From Proteobacteria bacterium CG1_02_64_396 (lineage in GTDB: Bacteria > Pseudomonadota > MNWR01 > CG1-02-64-396): a stretch of DNA of 40,919 nt. The DNA lies in contig MNWR01000076.1 in NCBI GenBank assembly GCA_001872725.1, positions 1-40,919 on the forward strand, read 5' to 3'. Numbering within the stretch: the stretch's first letter is position 1; each line of letters begins with the position of its first letter. A program made the position numbers and the translations under genes. Below, piece after piece: positions 35,128-40,919 of the stretch. The notes under the pieces were generated by a model that saw nothing but the letters and a program-made list of their open reading frames with translations, was not told the origin of the DNA and did not search any database.

Positions 35128-35155
35128 CGTCATCCCCGCGCAGGTGGGGATCCCG
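35128..35155. repeat. GTCATCCCCGCG-type palindrome
   Basis: CATCCCCGCGCAGGTGGGGAT with ATCCCC/GGGGAT arms, a repeat type widespread in proteobacterial intergenic DNA. One copy was seen; a related GTCATTCCGGG palindrome is at 38118-38150. Confidence 0.6.
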
Positions 35156-35249
35156 CGGTCGCAGGGGCGACAGCGCTGGGTGGGATGGGGCCGCTGGGGG
35201 GAGAGGCCGCCCCGGTGAGCCCACCGTGCCTTCGGGCGCCTCAACCGCC

Positions 35250-35273
35250 ATCGCGCCGGGGGCGGCGCTCCTA
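35250..35273. repeat. Single family B REP
   Basis: ATCGCGCCGGGGGCGGCGCT followed by CCTA, the reverse-orientation form of TAGGAGCGCCGCC seen at 18.7 and 38.0 kb. Confidence 0.75.
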
Positions 35274-35280
35274 CCACGTC

Positions 35281-35463
35281 GCCTCAGGGCGACTATTTTT
35301 GGTTTTTGCCAAACGTCGCTGAAAAAGGCAGGTGGCCTTGAATCACCACGCTACGCAAAAACCAAAAGCAGAGCTTCGGCGACGGGGTCGCCTCCTACGT
35401 TTCTGATTTTGGCGACCCATCCCTGAGTTGCTCGGAAGCGCCGATTAAATCAGCGCTTCCTTA
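35281..35463. repeat. Family A repeat, long copy with intact right end
   Basis: It starts with GCCTCAGGGCGACTATTTTT, continues with a degenerate left hairpin and GCAAAAACCAAAAGCAGAGC, TTCGGCGACGGGGTCGCCTC, TACGTTTCTGATTTTGGCGA and CCCATCCCTGAG, and ends GGAAGCGCCGATT / AATCAGCGCTTCCTTA. The border TA is 13 bp from the stop of the RNA methyltransferase gene. Confidence 0.75.
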
Positions 35464-35475
35464 GGGGTCGGCAGC

Positions 35476-36831
35476 TTATGGATTCACCCGCTGCCACACC
35501 GAAACCGACTCTACATGGGGGGTCATCGGGAACATATCGACCGGCACCACCTTGTCGATCCGGTACCCCGCTTCGATCAACATCGCGGCGTCGCGGGCCA
35601 TACTTTCGGGGTGACACGAAATCATGACGACCCTTCCGGGACGGTCGGGACGATCCTTAAGGTGGGTCAGCAGGGTCTTGGCCCCCTCCCTTGGGGGGTC
35701 GAGCAGCAGGGCATCCCAGGGACCTTGCCCCCAGAGCGCCGCAACCGCCGCCCCATCCTCTAAATCGCAGGGCTGGGCACTCAACCCCACCCCCTCCCCC
35801 AGACCTTGGGCCGCCTCGGCCAACTGCGCCACTGCAGGGGCAACCCAATCGACCGCCGTCACCGCCCCCCCACCAAGTCGCGCCAACCGGGCGATGAGCG
35901 GCAGGGTCAAATTGCCGGAACCGGCAAAGGCCTCCAGTACCCGGTCGCCGGACTTGAGGTCCAAGCCGTCCAGGGCCAGCCGCACCAACTCAGGATTAAG
36001 CCCCTGATTGGCCTGGCGAAAAGCGCCAGGGGGCGGACTTAAAACGCACCCCTCGACCGTATCGGCAAACGCGACGGGGCGAAACACTTCACCCGAGCTC
36101 AAGGCAATCCCCACATTCAAGCCCTCCCCCCAGGCGATCAAGGTTGTTTGGTCAACGCGGGAGAGCGGCTCCAGGGTTTTGAACACGGCGCGACAACGGC
36201 CCGCGCCATCACTTTCGATACGCACCTTGGGCAGCCGGATCCCCCCCTCAAGTTGGGGAAGCAACTCGCGTAGCGGATCGAGCAGGCGATTGAGCGCAGG
36301 AACCAGAACGGCGCACCCATCAGGGGGCAGCGGGACCATCCGGTGGGTTCCAGAGGCGAGAAATCCAACCTCGGCCACACCATCGTGCAGACGCAGCCGC
36401 ACATCGGCGCGGGTGCGATAACCCAGGGGTTCACCGGCCAACAGGGGTTCCAGGGGGGGGCTTTCGATGCGGGCGATGTGGATCAGGGCGCGGCCGATCC
36501 GCTCGGTTTTCCAGGCGTGTTGCAGGGCAGGGTTCCAAGCGATCAGGGCGCAGCCGCCGCAGGCCTCACTGATGGCGCAGGGGGAGGGCACCCGACCGGG
36601 ACCGTCGTCCAACCGGGCTACTGCCACCCCGGCATCGAAGCTTTTGCCTTGCCGTTCGATCCGCACCCGCACCCGGTCGCCGGGCAAAGCGCCCGCCACA
36701 AACAGCGCCTTACCCCCGGGAAGCCGACCGACGCCCCGACCATCGGAGGCCAAATCGTGGATGTCGACCTCCACCAGCGGAGGTGGAGCCGAGGAGCGGG
36801 TTTTGCGGCGAGGGCGGGGGCGTCGATTCAT
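35476..36831 (-). CDS. RlmD/TrmA-family 23S rRNA (uracil-5-)-methyltransferase
   Basis: 451 aa. An N-terminal TRAM domain (LVEVDIHDLASDGRGVGRL), a [4Fe-4S] motif CAISEACGGC plus a later Cys (GCAVLVP), then a SAM-binding fold (VLEAFAGSGNLTLPL), LLLDPPREGAK and the nucleophile Cys in VMISCHPESMARD. The family usually has SCNP at this place; His replaces Asn. RlmD (RumA) versus RlmC specificity cannot be settled. The ATG at 36831 is chosen at the basic tail typical of RlmD (NRRPRPRRKTR); the upstream in-frame extension crosses a repeat. Confidence 0.87.
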   Translation of the reverse strand: MNRRPRPRRKTRSSAPPPLVEVDIHDLASDGRGVGRLPGGKALFVAGALPGDRVRVRIERQGKSFDAGVAVARLDDGPGRVPSPCAISEACGGCALIAWNPALQHAWKTERIGRALIHIARIESPPLEPLLAGEPLGYRTRADVRLRLHDGVAEVGFLASGTHRMVPLPPDGCAVLVPALNRLLDPLRELLPQLEGGIRLPKVRIESDGAGRCRAVFKTLEPLSRVDQTTLIAWGEGLNVGIALSSGEVFRPVAFADTVEGCVLSPPPGAFRQANQGLNPELVRLALDGLDLKSGDRVLEAFAGSGNLTLPLIARLARLGGGAVTAVDWVAPAVAQLAEAAQGLGEGVGLSAQPCDLEDGAAVAALWGQGPWDALLLDPPREGAKTLLTHLKDRPDRPGRVVMISCHPESMARDAAMLIEAGYRIDKVVPVDMFPMTPHVESVSVWQRVNP

Positions 36832-37174
36832 GAGGGGATGGTATCCTGTTTGTCCCCTTTTGTAGGAGCGGTCCCCGACCTCGATCTTTTGTCCTCTCGC
36901 CCCTCGGGGGGGAGGGCGAGGGAAGCGCTGATTGATTCGGTGCTTCCGAGCAGCCCAAGGATGGGTCGCCAAAATGGTGCGCTGTCGTAAGAGGCGACCT
37001 AAGTCGCCGAAGCTCTTCTGATTTTGCACGAGAAGCCAAAACCATCGCCGCCTCAGGGCGCCTACTTTTGGTTTTGGCGCAGCGTGATGATTAAAGTGAC
37101 CCGAACGCCTCCCGTGAGCGTTCCCCCCCCTTGTTAAAGGGGAGATGGGGGGGATTTTTTGATTTGGAGCCCCC
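36832..37174. other. Intergenic region between rlmD-like gene and sfsA, no gene
   Basis: 343 bp dominated by one inverted family A repeat (36919-37094). The remaining flanks should contain the divergent promoters of the methyltransferase and sfsA; a TGTAGGAG sits near 36863. No ORF was recognised. Confidence 0.5.
36919..37094. repeat. Family A repeat in inverted orientation
   Basis: It begins GGGAAGCGCTGATTGATTCG, GTGCTTCCGAGCAGCC, then GGATGGGTCGCCAAAATGG, CGTAAGAGGCGACCTAAGTC and GCCGAAGCTCTTCTG, and ends with the CGCCTCAGGGCGCCTACTTT and TGGTTTTGGCGCAGCG blocks. All blocks are the reverse complement or order of the other copies. It is the only clearly reversed copy in the window. Confidence 0.7.
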
Positions 37175-37891
37175 ATGCGCCTGCCCCCCTTGACCCGCGC
37201 CACCCTCATCCATCGCTACAAGCGCTTTCTGGCCGATGTGATCCTCCCCGACGGCACCCAGGTCACCGCCCACTGCCCCAACACCGGCTCGATGAAAACC
37301 TGCTGGAGGGAGGGGGCGCCGGTTCAGTTGAGTCACAGCGACGATCCCAAGCGCAAGCTGGCCTGGACCCTGGAGCGGGTCGACATGGGGGCGGGTTGGG
37401 TGGGGATTCATACCGGGCGGACCAACACGGTGATCGCCGAGGGGATCGCAGCCGGGGCGATCCCCGAGCTTGCCGGGTACGGCGCCCTGAAGCGGGAGGC
37501 CACCGTCGACCTGCCGGGTCACCCCCGCTCCCGGCTCGATCTTTTGTTAACCGAGGGGGATCGCCCCGACGCCTATGTCGAGGTCAAAAACACCACCCTG
37601 TATGACGAAGCGGCAGGCGGAATCCTCTTCCCCGATGCGGTCACCACTCGGGGGACCAAACACCTGTTGGCGCTGGCGGCGTTGGTGAAACAGGGAAAAC
37701 GGGGGGTCATCCTTTACGCGGTCAACCGTCCCGAGGGGGCGTTTTTCGCCCCGGCGGCAACCATCGACCCGGTTTACGCCCAAACCTTGAAGCAGGTGAT
37801 GAACCAAGGGGTCGAGGCGATTGCGGTGCGGATCGAACACTTTGAACAGGGGATGCGGGTGGTGGGGAGGATTCCGGTGCGGGTGGAGTAA
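37175..37891 (+). CDS. sfsA: SfsA family protein (sugar fermentation stimulation homolog)
   Basis: 238 aa, matching the ~234 of E. coli SfsA. Characteristic blocks: RYKRFLADVILPDG, AHCPNTGSMKTC, GAGWVGIHTGRTN, a nuclease-like core DLLLTEGDRPDAYVEVKNTT and FPDAVTTRGTKHL. Cytoplasmic; its biochemical role remains unclear, with nucleic-acid binding reported for the E. coli protein. The start at 37175 is an ATG after GATTTGGAGCCCCC. It stands alone between repeat-rich gaps. Confidence 0.95.
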   Translation: MRLPPLTRATLIHRYKRFLADVILPDGTQVTAHCPNTGSMKTCWREGAPVQLSHSDDPKRKLAWTLERVDMGAGWVGIHTGRTNTVIAEGIAAGAIPELAGYGALKREATVDLPGHPRSRLDLLLTEGDRPDAYVEVKNTTLYDEAAGGILFPDAVTTRGTKHLLALAALVKQGKRGVILYAVNRPEGAFFAPAATIDPVYAQTLKQVMNQGVEAIAVRIEHFEQGMRVVGRIPVRVE

Positions 37892-37954
37892 CTCCCCCCT
37901 AAAGCCCCCCGCCCCTCCATCCAGCTCGTAGGCGCAGGCCACACAATCAATTTG

Positions 37955-38064
37955 TAGGAGCGCCGCCCCTGGCGCGATGCAGGCCACGCAATCCATCGTA
38001 GGAGCGCCGCCCCGGCGCGATGCAGGCCGCACAATCCATCGTAGGAGCGCCGCCCCGGCGCGAT
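37955..38064. repeat. Tandem family B REPs, three copies at 43-44 bp spacing
   Basis: TAGGAGCGCCGCCCCGGCGC plus GAT recurs at 37955, 37999 and 38042, separated by GCAGGCCACGCAATCCATCG-like spacers. A degenerate fourth unit (GTAGGCGCAGGCCACACAAT) precedes them. Each repeat is self-complementary. The spacers are also near-identical, so this is a tandem duplication and not a CRISPR array. Confidence 0.85.
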
Positions 38065-38117
38065 TGAAGAGGCAAGGCCATCCCCCCTCTTCAACCTCCC
38101 CCGACGCCGCCCCCGCC

Positions 38118-38150
38118 GTCATTCCGGGAGCGCTTCCGCGCACCCGGAAT
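38118..38150. repeat. GTCATTCCGGG palindrome
   Basis: ATTCCGGG (38121-38128) and CCCGGAAT (38143-38150) flank a 14-base loop. It lies between the tandem REPs and the phnA stop, and could serve as a stem after the minus-strand gene. Confidence 0.55.
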
Positions 38151-38177
38151 TCACCCGCAATCCCAGCCCCCCCAACA

Positions 38178-38516
38178 TCACGACTTCTTCACAAACTCCG
38201 ACTTGAGCTTCATGGCCCCGATACCATCGATTTTGCAGTCGATGTCGTGATCTCCCTCGACCAAGCGGATGTTCTTCACTTTGGTTCCGACCTTCACCAC
38301 CAGCGAGGAGCCTTTGACCTTGAGATCCTTGATGACGGTGACGCTGTCGCCGTCCTGAAGGATGTTGCCGTTGGCATCTTTGTAGACGGGACCGGCGGCG
38401 GCCGCCTCGGCCTCGGCTTGGCTCCATTCATGGCCGCATTCGGGGCAGGCGAGCAAAACGCCGTTGTCGTAGGTGTATTCGGAGCCGCACTTGGGGCAGG
38501 GGGGTAATGTGGTCAT
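38178..38516 (-). CDS. phnA: PhnA/YjdM family zinc-ribbon protein
   Basis: 112 aa, same length as E. coli PhnA (YjdM). The N-terminal zinc ribbon has CPKC (~8) and CPEC (~24); the C-terminal half [40 protein letters not shown] and [17 protein letters not shown] is the conserved SH3-like domain. Despite the name it is not the C-P lyase; its role is unknown. A single-gene unit flanked by gaps without other genes. Confidence 0.93.
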   Translation of the reverse strand: MTTLPPCPKCGSEYTYDNGVLLACPECGHEWSQAEAEAAAAGPVYKDANGNILQDGDSVTVIKDLKVKGSSLVVKVGTKVKNIRLVEGDHDIDCKIDGIGAMKLKSEFVKKS

Positions 38517-38685
38517 ACGTGCAATCCTATCGGTGTCGAAAGGCCAACAATGGCTTAGGGGGCGAGTCTAACATCCGACCCCTCTCCCGGCACGGCCAGA
38601 GCGACCGGCGCCGCCCATCCCCCGACACCGCAGCAAAAAGGGGGATCCGAAGATCTCCCCCGATGCCTCCCGCCGTCCCACCGGG

Positions 38686-39027
38686 TCAATCACCCAGCTC
38701 GATGTAGGCGATTTGGTTGGATCGCTCGGTCTGCTTGCTGGTGTTCACAGCGATGTTCACCGTTTTTTTGCCCTCCTTGACCGCCAGAGCAATGGCCAAG
38801 AATCCATCGAATGCAGGGTGATTGAGCCCCGCGTGCATGTAGGTCTTGCCGCCGCACTGCCCGTTCAACACCACGATCAACTTATTCTGGAACTCGAACC
38901 CATCGTCACGGACCCCCTCGACCGTCACCGCCTTGAAGGTGAGCCCCTTGCACTGCACCGTTTCGGCCTGAGCAACCCCCGAAGCCGAAAACAACGCCGC
39001 CGCCAGCAACCATCCGATGCGTTTCAT
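38686..39027 (-). CDS. Small periplasmic protein of unknown function
   Basis: 113 aa with a clear Sec signal peptide (MKRIGWLLAAALFSASGVAQA, cleaved before ETV). The mature ~92 residues contain two Cys (VQCKG and GQCGG) that may form a disulfide in the periplasm, and look beta-rich. No family was recognised. The ATG at 39027 has TTTGGAGGCATC upstream. It is divergent from the ECF sigma gene, sharing a 175-bp promoter gap, so a regulatory link is possible but unproven. Confidence 0.7.
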   Translation of the reverse strand: MKRIGWLLAAALFSASGVAQAETVQCKGLTFKAVTVEGVRDDGFEFQNKLIVVLNGQCGGKTYMHAGLNHPAFDGFLAIALAVKEGKKTVNIAVNTSKQTERSNQIAYIELGD

Positions 39028-39202
39028 GATGCCTCCAAAATTGATGCGACATGGGAGGTGGCCATCCAGGGACGCTACCCGGAGCCACTGAGCGGGCCAT
39101 CATCCCACCAGTGGGCCGATCCGCAAGAAAGAGTCCCATGGGGCCGCCCAACTTTTTTCGCCCCCCATGCAATATTCCCCAGCGTGATCCGTCTTCATAG
39201 GT

Positions 39203-39796
39203 ATGGACACCACACTCACCCCCCTGGACGCCATGACCCAGCGCAACCAAGCCATCACCGAGACCGTCGCAAACCAGCGCGAGGGGCTGCTGCGTTTCAT
39301 TCGCAGCCGGGTTCCGGAGCCGACCGAGGCCGAAGACATTCTGCAGGATGTCTTCTTCGAGTTCGTCAACGCCTACCGGCTGCCCCAGCCGATCGAGCAG
39401 GTCGGCGCCTGGCTCTACCGAGTGGCGCGCAATCGCATCGTCGACCGCTTTCGGCGCAAGCGGCCCGATCACTCGCTGTCGGAGCCGGTGGCGGGCCTGT
39501 CGGACGACGGACCCACCCTCCTCGAAGAGCTCCTCCCCTCTTCCGAGGGGGGGCCGGAGGCGCTCTTTGCCCGGCAGCGGTTGATGGAGGCGGTGCTGGC
39601 GGCGTTGGAGGAGCTGCCCGAAGAACAGAGGGAGGTGTTCATCGCCCACGAGCTGGAGGGGCGCAGTTTCAAAACTCTGGCCGACCAATGGGGCGTAAGC
39701 CTCAACACCCTACTGTCGCGCAAGCGCTATGCGGTGCTGCATTTGCGCAAACGCTTGCGGACGATCTACGACGAATTCTTGGACGAGGAGGTTTAA
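39203..39796 (+). CDS. ECF-type sigma-70 family RNA polymerase sigma factor
   Basis: 197 aa. Region 2 (LLRFIRSRVPEPTEAEDILQDVFFEF, then YRVARNRIVDRFRRKR, with the -10 recognition helix) and region 4 (VLAALEELPEEQREVFIAHELEGRSFKTLADQWGVSLNTLLSRKRYAVLHLRKRL, a helix-turn-helix for -35) are intact, split by an acidic linker; regions 1 and 3 are absent as in ECF factors. No classic anti-sigma gene is adjacent; a His-rich membrane protein starts 2 bp after the stop and may take that role. ATG 39203 has a weak ribosome-binding site; ATG 39233 is possible. Confidence 0.9.
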   Translation: MDTTLTPLDAMTQRNQAITETVANQREGLLRFIRSRVPEPTEAEDILQDVFFEFVNAYRLPQPIEQVGAWLYRVARNRIVDRFRRKRPDHSLSEPVAGLSDDGPTLLEELLPSSEGGPEALFARQRLMEAVLAALEELPEEQREVFIAHELEGRSFKTLADQWGVSLNTLLSRKRYAVLHLRKRLRTIYDEFLDEEV

Positions 39797-39798
39797 CC

Positions 39799-40164
39799 AT
39801 GTGCGGACACCATCACGCTGGGCACCACCCCTGCGGCAAAAGCTGGCTCAAATTCGGACTCATGGCGCTGGTCGGCATCGCGGTCGCCGGCGGGGTCGTC
39901 ATGGCGCTGTGGAACTGGCTGATCCCCCCGGTCATCGGCTGGCAGCCGATCGGCTTTATCCAGGCGCTGGGGCTGTTGATCCTGACCCGACTGCTGTTCG
40001 GAGGATTTCGCGGCCACCACCACGGCATGCATCGCCATTGGCACCATCAGCAGGCCGAAAAAATGTGGGAGATGACCCCCGAGGAGCGGGAGAAATTCAA
40101 AGCGGGGATGAAGGGGCGGTGCGGGTGGCATCGAAAAACGCAAGAGACGACCCACGAACCCTGA
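39799..40164 (+). CDS. Small His-rich two-TM membrane protein, probable partner of the ECF sigma
   Basis: 121 aa. His/Cys-rich start MCGHHHAGHHPCGKSW, two TM helices (FGLMALVGIAVAGGVVMALWNWL; IQALGLLILTRLLFGG), then FRGHHHGMHRHWHHQQ and a Spy/CpxP-like MTPEEREKFKAGMKGRCGW tail. The His clusters suggest metal binding. It starts 2 bp after the sigma stop with AGGAGG upstream, so the two are coupled. I recall similar proteins (WNWL-P, QALGLL-L, LFGGF) following ECF genes in other bacteria. A sensor or anti-sigma role is inference. Confidence 0.8.
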   Translation: MCGHHHAGHHPCGKSWLKFGLMALVGIAVAGGVVMALWNWLIPPVIGWQPIGFIQALGLLILTRLLFGGFRGHHHGMHRHWHHQQAEKMWEMTPEEREKFKAGMKGRCGWHRKTQETTHEP

Positions 40165-40172
40165 GCCTCAAT

Positions 40173-40211
40173 AAAAAAAGCCCCCATTCTGGCCGGAATG
40201 GGGGCTTTTTT
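40173..40211. terminator. Bidirectional intrinsic terminator after the sigma operon
   Basis: AAAAAAAGCCCCCATTC and GAATGGGGGCTTTTTT pair around TGGCCG, with a T6 tail. It ends the ECF/His-rich operon. Confidence 0.95.
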
Positions 40212-40288
40212 CGGGTTGTTATGTCTGACGCCCAAACTCATCTGCGCCCAAGGGGCGATAGCATTTTTGACGTCCAATGGGGCGAAGG

Positions 40289-40639
40289 TTATACGCTCCC
40301 ATGGACGTACGTCCCAATACCCAAGGCTGCCACGATGGCTAAAAGTACGAGCGCGCCGTATTGATGTTGCTTGTGGTCAAGACGTGCAAACTCTTCCCAA
40401 TGACCTGCTTGTGCGGCTCCCGCTCGCCGAAAGACGAGCCATACGCAATACGCGTTTGCAGCTACCGCAAGAAGTCCTAACGCGATCTTGGCGTGAATCA
40501 GGCCACTTAGGGTTGCAAATGGATACATCAGGGCGCCTGTGATCAGGACCGCAGTAAAAGCCGGGATTTCCACGACCAAATCTACGCGCTTGTGAAGTGC
40601 GGCAAGCGTAAGCTCTTGCGCTCTACCCTTTCCAAGCAA
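40289..40639 (-). pseudogene. Membrane protein, probably N-terminally truncated
   Basis: The readable part is ~116 aa from a TTG at 40639, with three TM segments (VVEIPAFTAVLITGALMY; IALGLLAVAANAYCVWLVF; GALVLLAIVAALGIGTYV). Upstream of the TTG the same frame stays open (LFERALLGKG) until it meets the IS-like end at 40657-40682, so the true N-terminus, likely including a first TM, appears lost by insertion or recombination. The local DNA is less GC-rich than the rest of the window. Family not recognised; DUF2269-like proteins have a similar helix plan. Confidence 0.55.
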
Positions 40640-40656
40640 CGCCCGCTCAAATAACG

Positions 40657-40682
40657 TGAAGTGGACCCCAAAAACTGGACAG
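40657..40682. mobile_element. IS3-like terminal sequence (remnant)
   Basis: TGAAGTGGACCCCAAAAACT then GGACAG resembles the TG-starting terminal inverted repeats of IS3-family elements. No transposase of that family follows, so this looks like a solo end or deletion scar. It borders the truncated membrane protein gene. Confidence 0.5.
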
Positions 40683-40819
40683 TAGGTTTTGTTAAGACCG
40701 AGGGGGCATGATTGGCGGTTAGTGCAACCTTCATTCTGTAATTTCTGCCTTCCCTGTTGGCCGGGGTCTTAGGTTCTTCTTTGATGCCGCTTTTCACTCA
40801 CCCTTGAAGGAGAAACGTC

Positions 40820-40919
40820 ATGGCCGTACACGTAGACCCCAGCCACCCCTTGGAGGGGGCTTTTTCGGCGTTGTTGAATCAGGGCCTGGATGGCGCCGGA
40901 GAGGCGCTTCGAATTCTGA
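40820..40919 (+). CDS. Start of a probable transposase gene (partial, runs off the window)
   Basis: An ATG with GAAGGAG seven bases upstream opens a frame that continues past the window edge: MAVHVDPSHPLEGAFSALLN then QGLDGAGEALRIL. The LLNxGxDGxGEALRIL pattern resembles the N-terminus of IS256/mutator-type transposases, from memory and with only 33 residues to judge. An IS3-like end lies just upstream, so the edge may be a mosaic of elements. Confidence 0.45.
   Translation, partial: MAVHVDPSHPLEGAFSALLNQGLDGAGEALRIL

Larger units (their letters stand above)
34927..35475. other. Repeat-filled intergenic region, no gene
   Basis: 549 bp containing two family A copies (34990-35080 and 35281-35463), a GTCATCCCCGCG-type palindrome (35128-35155) and a family B REP (35250-35273). 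I see no coding region. The promoter of the MgtC-like gene should lie just right of 34926. Confidence 0.6.

Noticed and set aside
37927-38064. Possible CRISPR array (regular repeats at ~44 bp)
   Set aside because: The intervening segments are near-identical rather than unique, the unit is a known REP-type palindrome of this window, and no cas gene is nearby.
38713-39798. Upstream in-frame extension of the His-rich protein
   Set aside because: It would overlap the whole ECF sigma gene in another frame; AGGAGG before ATG 39799 supports the short form.

Overview
This is a GC-rich chromosomal window from a Gram-negative bacterium, most likely a proteobacterium. The grounds are a MurA-his gene cluster, a TesA/YbbA pair, signal peptides of periplasmic type, YqaA, SfsA, PhnA, a YdcH-like DUF465 protein and a Fur-like box. 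I cannot place it below phylum. Codon choice strongly favours GGG and CCC, which creates G/C runs of 8-9 bases inside conserved genes. No rRNA, tRNA or CRISPR array was seen.

Layout. 0.3-12.4 kb is mixed accessory and housekeeping content: a YbbP-type ABC permease, a small secreted protein, two different MscS channels (one beside a DUF432-like protein), a frameshifted multi-pass membrane protein, a Fic enzyme, an acyltransferase-3/SGNH protein split by a G9 tract, and a ferredoxin-NADP reductase. 12.9-22.1 kb is a long minus-strand cluster read murA-hisG-hisD-hisB-hisH-[CBS/PAS protein]-[CaCA exchanger]-dnaQ-hisA-hisF. 22.4-26.3 kb is a plus-strand central-metabolism run gap-pgk-tpiA-ydcH-like-secG, closed by a strong terminator. 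26.5-31.7 kb holds an FTR1 iron permease fused to cytochrome c behind a Fur-like box, yqaA, the divergent tesA/ybbA pair and a CoA-disulfide-reductase-like flavoprotein. 31.8-40.2 kb holds two hypothetical genes, an MgtC/DUF4010 membrane protein, an RlmD-type RNA methyltransferase, sfsA, phnA, a small secreted protein, and an ECF sigma factor with a His-rich membrane partner. The right edge (40.2-40.9 kb) has mobile-element debris: an N-terminally truncated membrane protein gene, an IS3-like terminus and the start of a likely transposase gene.

The most distinctive feature is the density of palindromic intergenic repeats, at least six families. The commonest is a composite element of about 134 bp made of three hairpins, with terminal inverted repeats close to TAAGGAARCGCTGATT and TA at its borders. 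At five minus-strand genes (ybbP, mscS, hisF, ftr1, tesA) the stop codon lies exactly on the border of such an element, and at hisA it is directly adjacent. This suggests targeting to TA in stop codons, or retention there.

Other points of interest are the probable phase-variable acyltransferase, the CBS4-PAS protein translationally coupled to a Na+/Ca2+-type exchanger inside the his cluster, the separation of ybbA from a ybbP-type permease by 27 kb, and a chain of hairpins in the gap leader.
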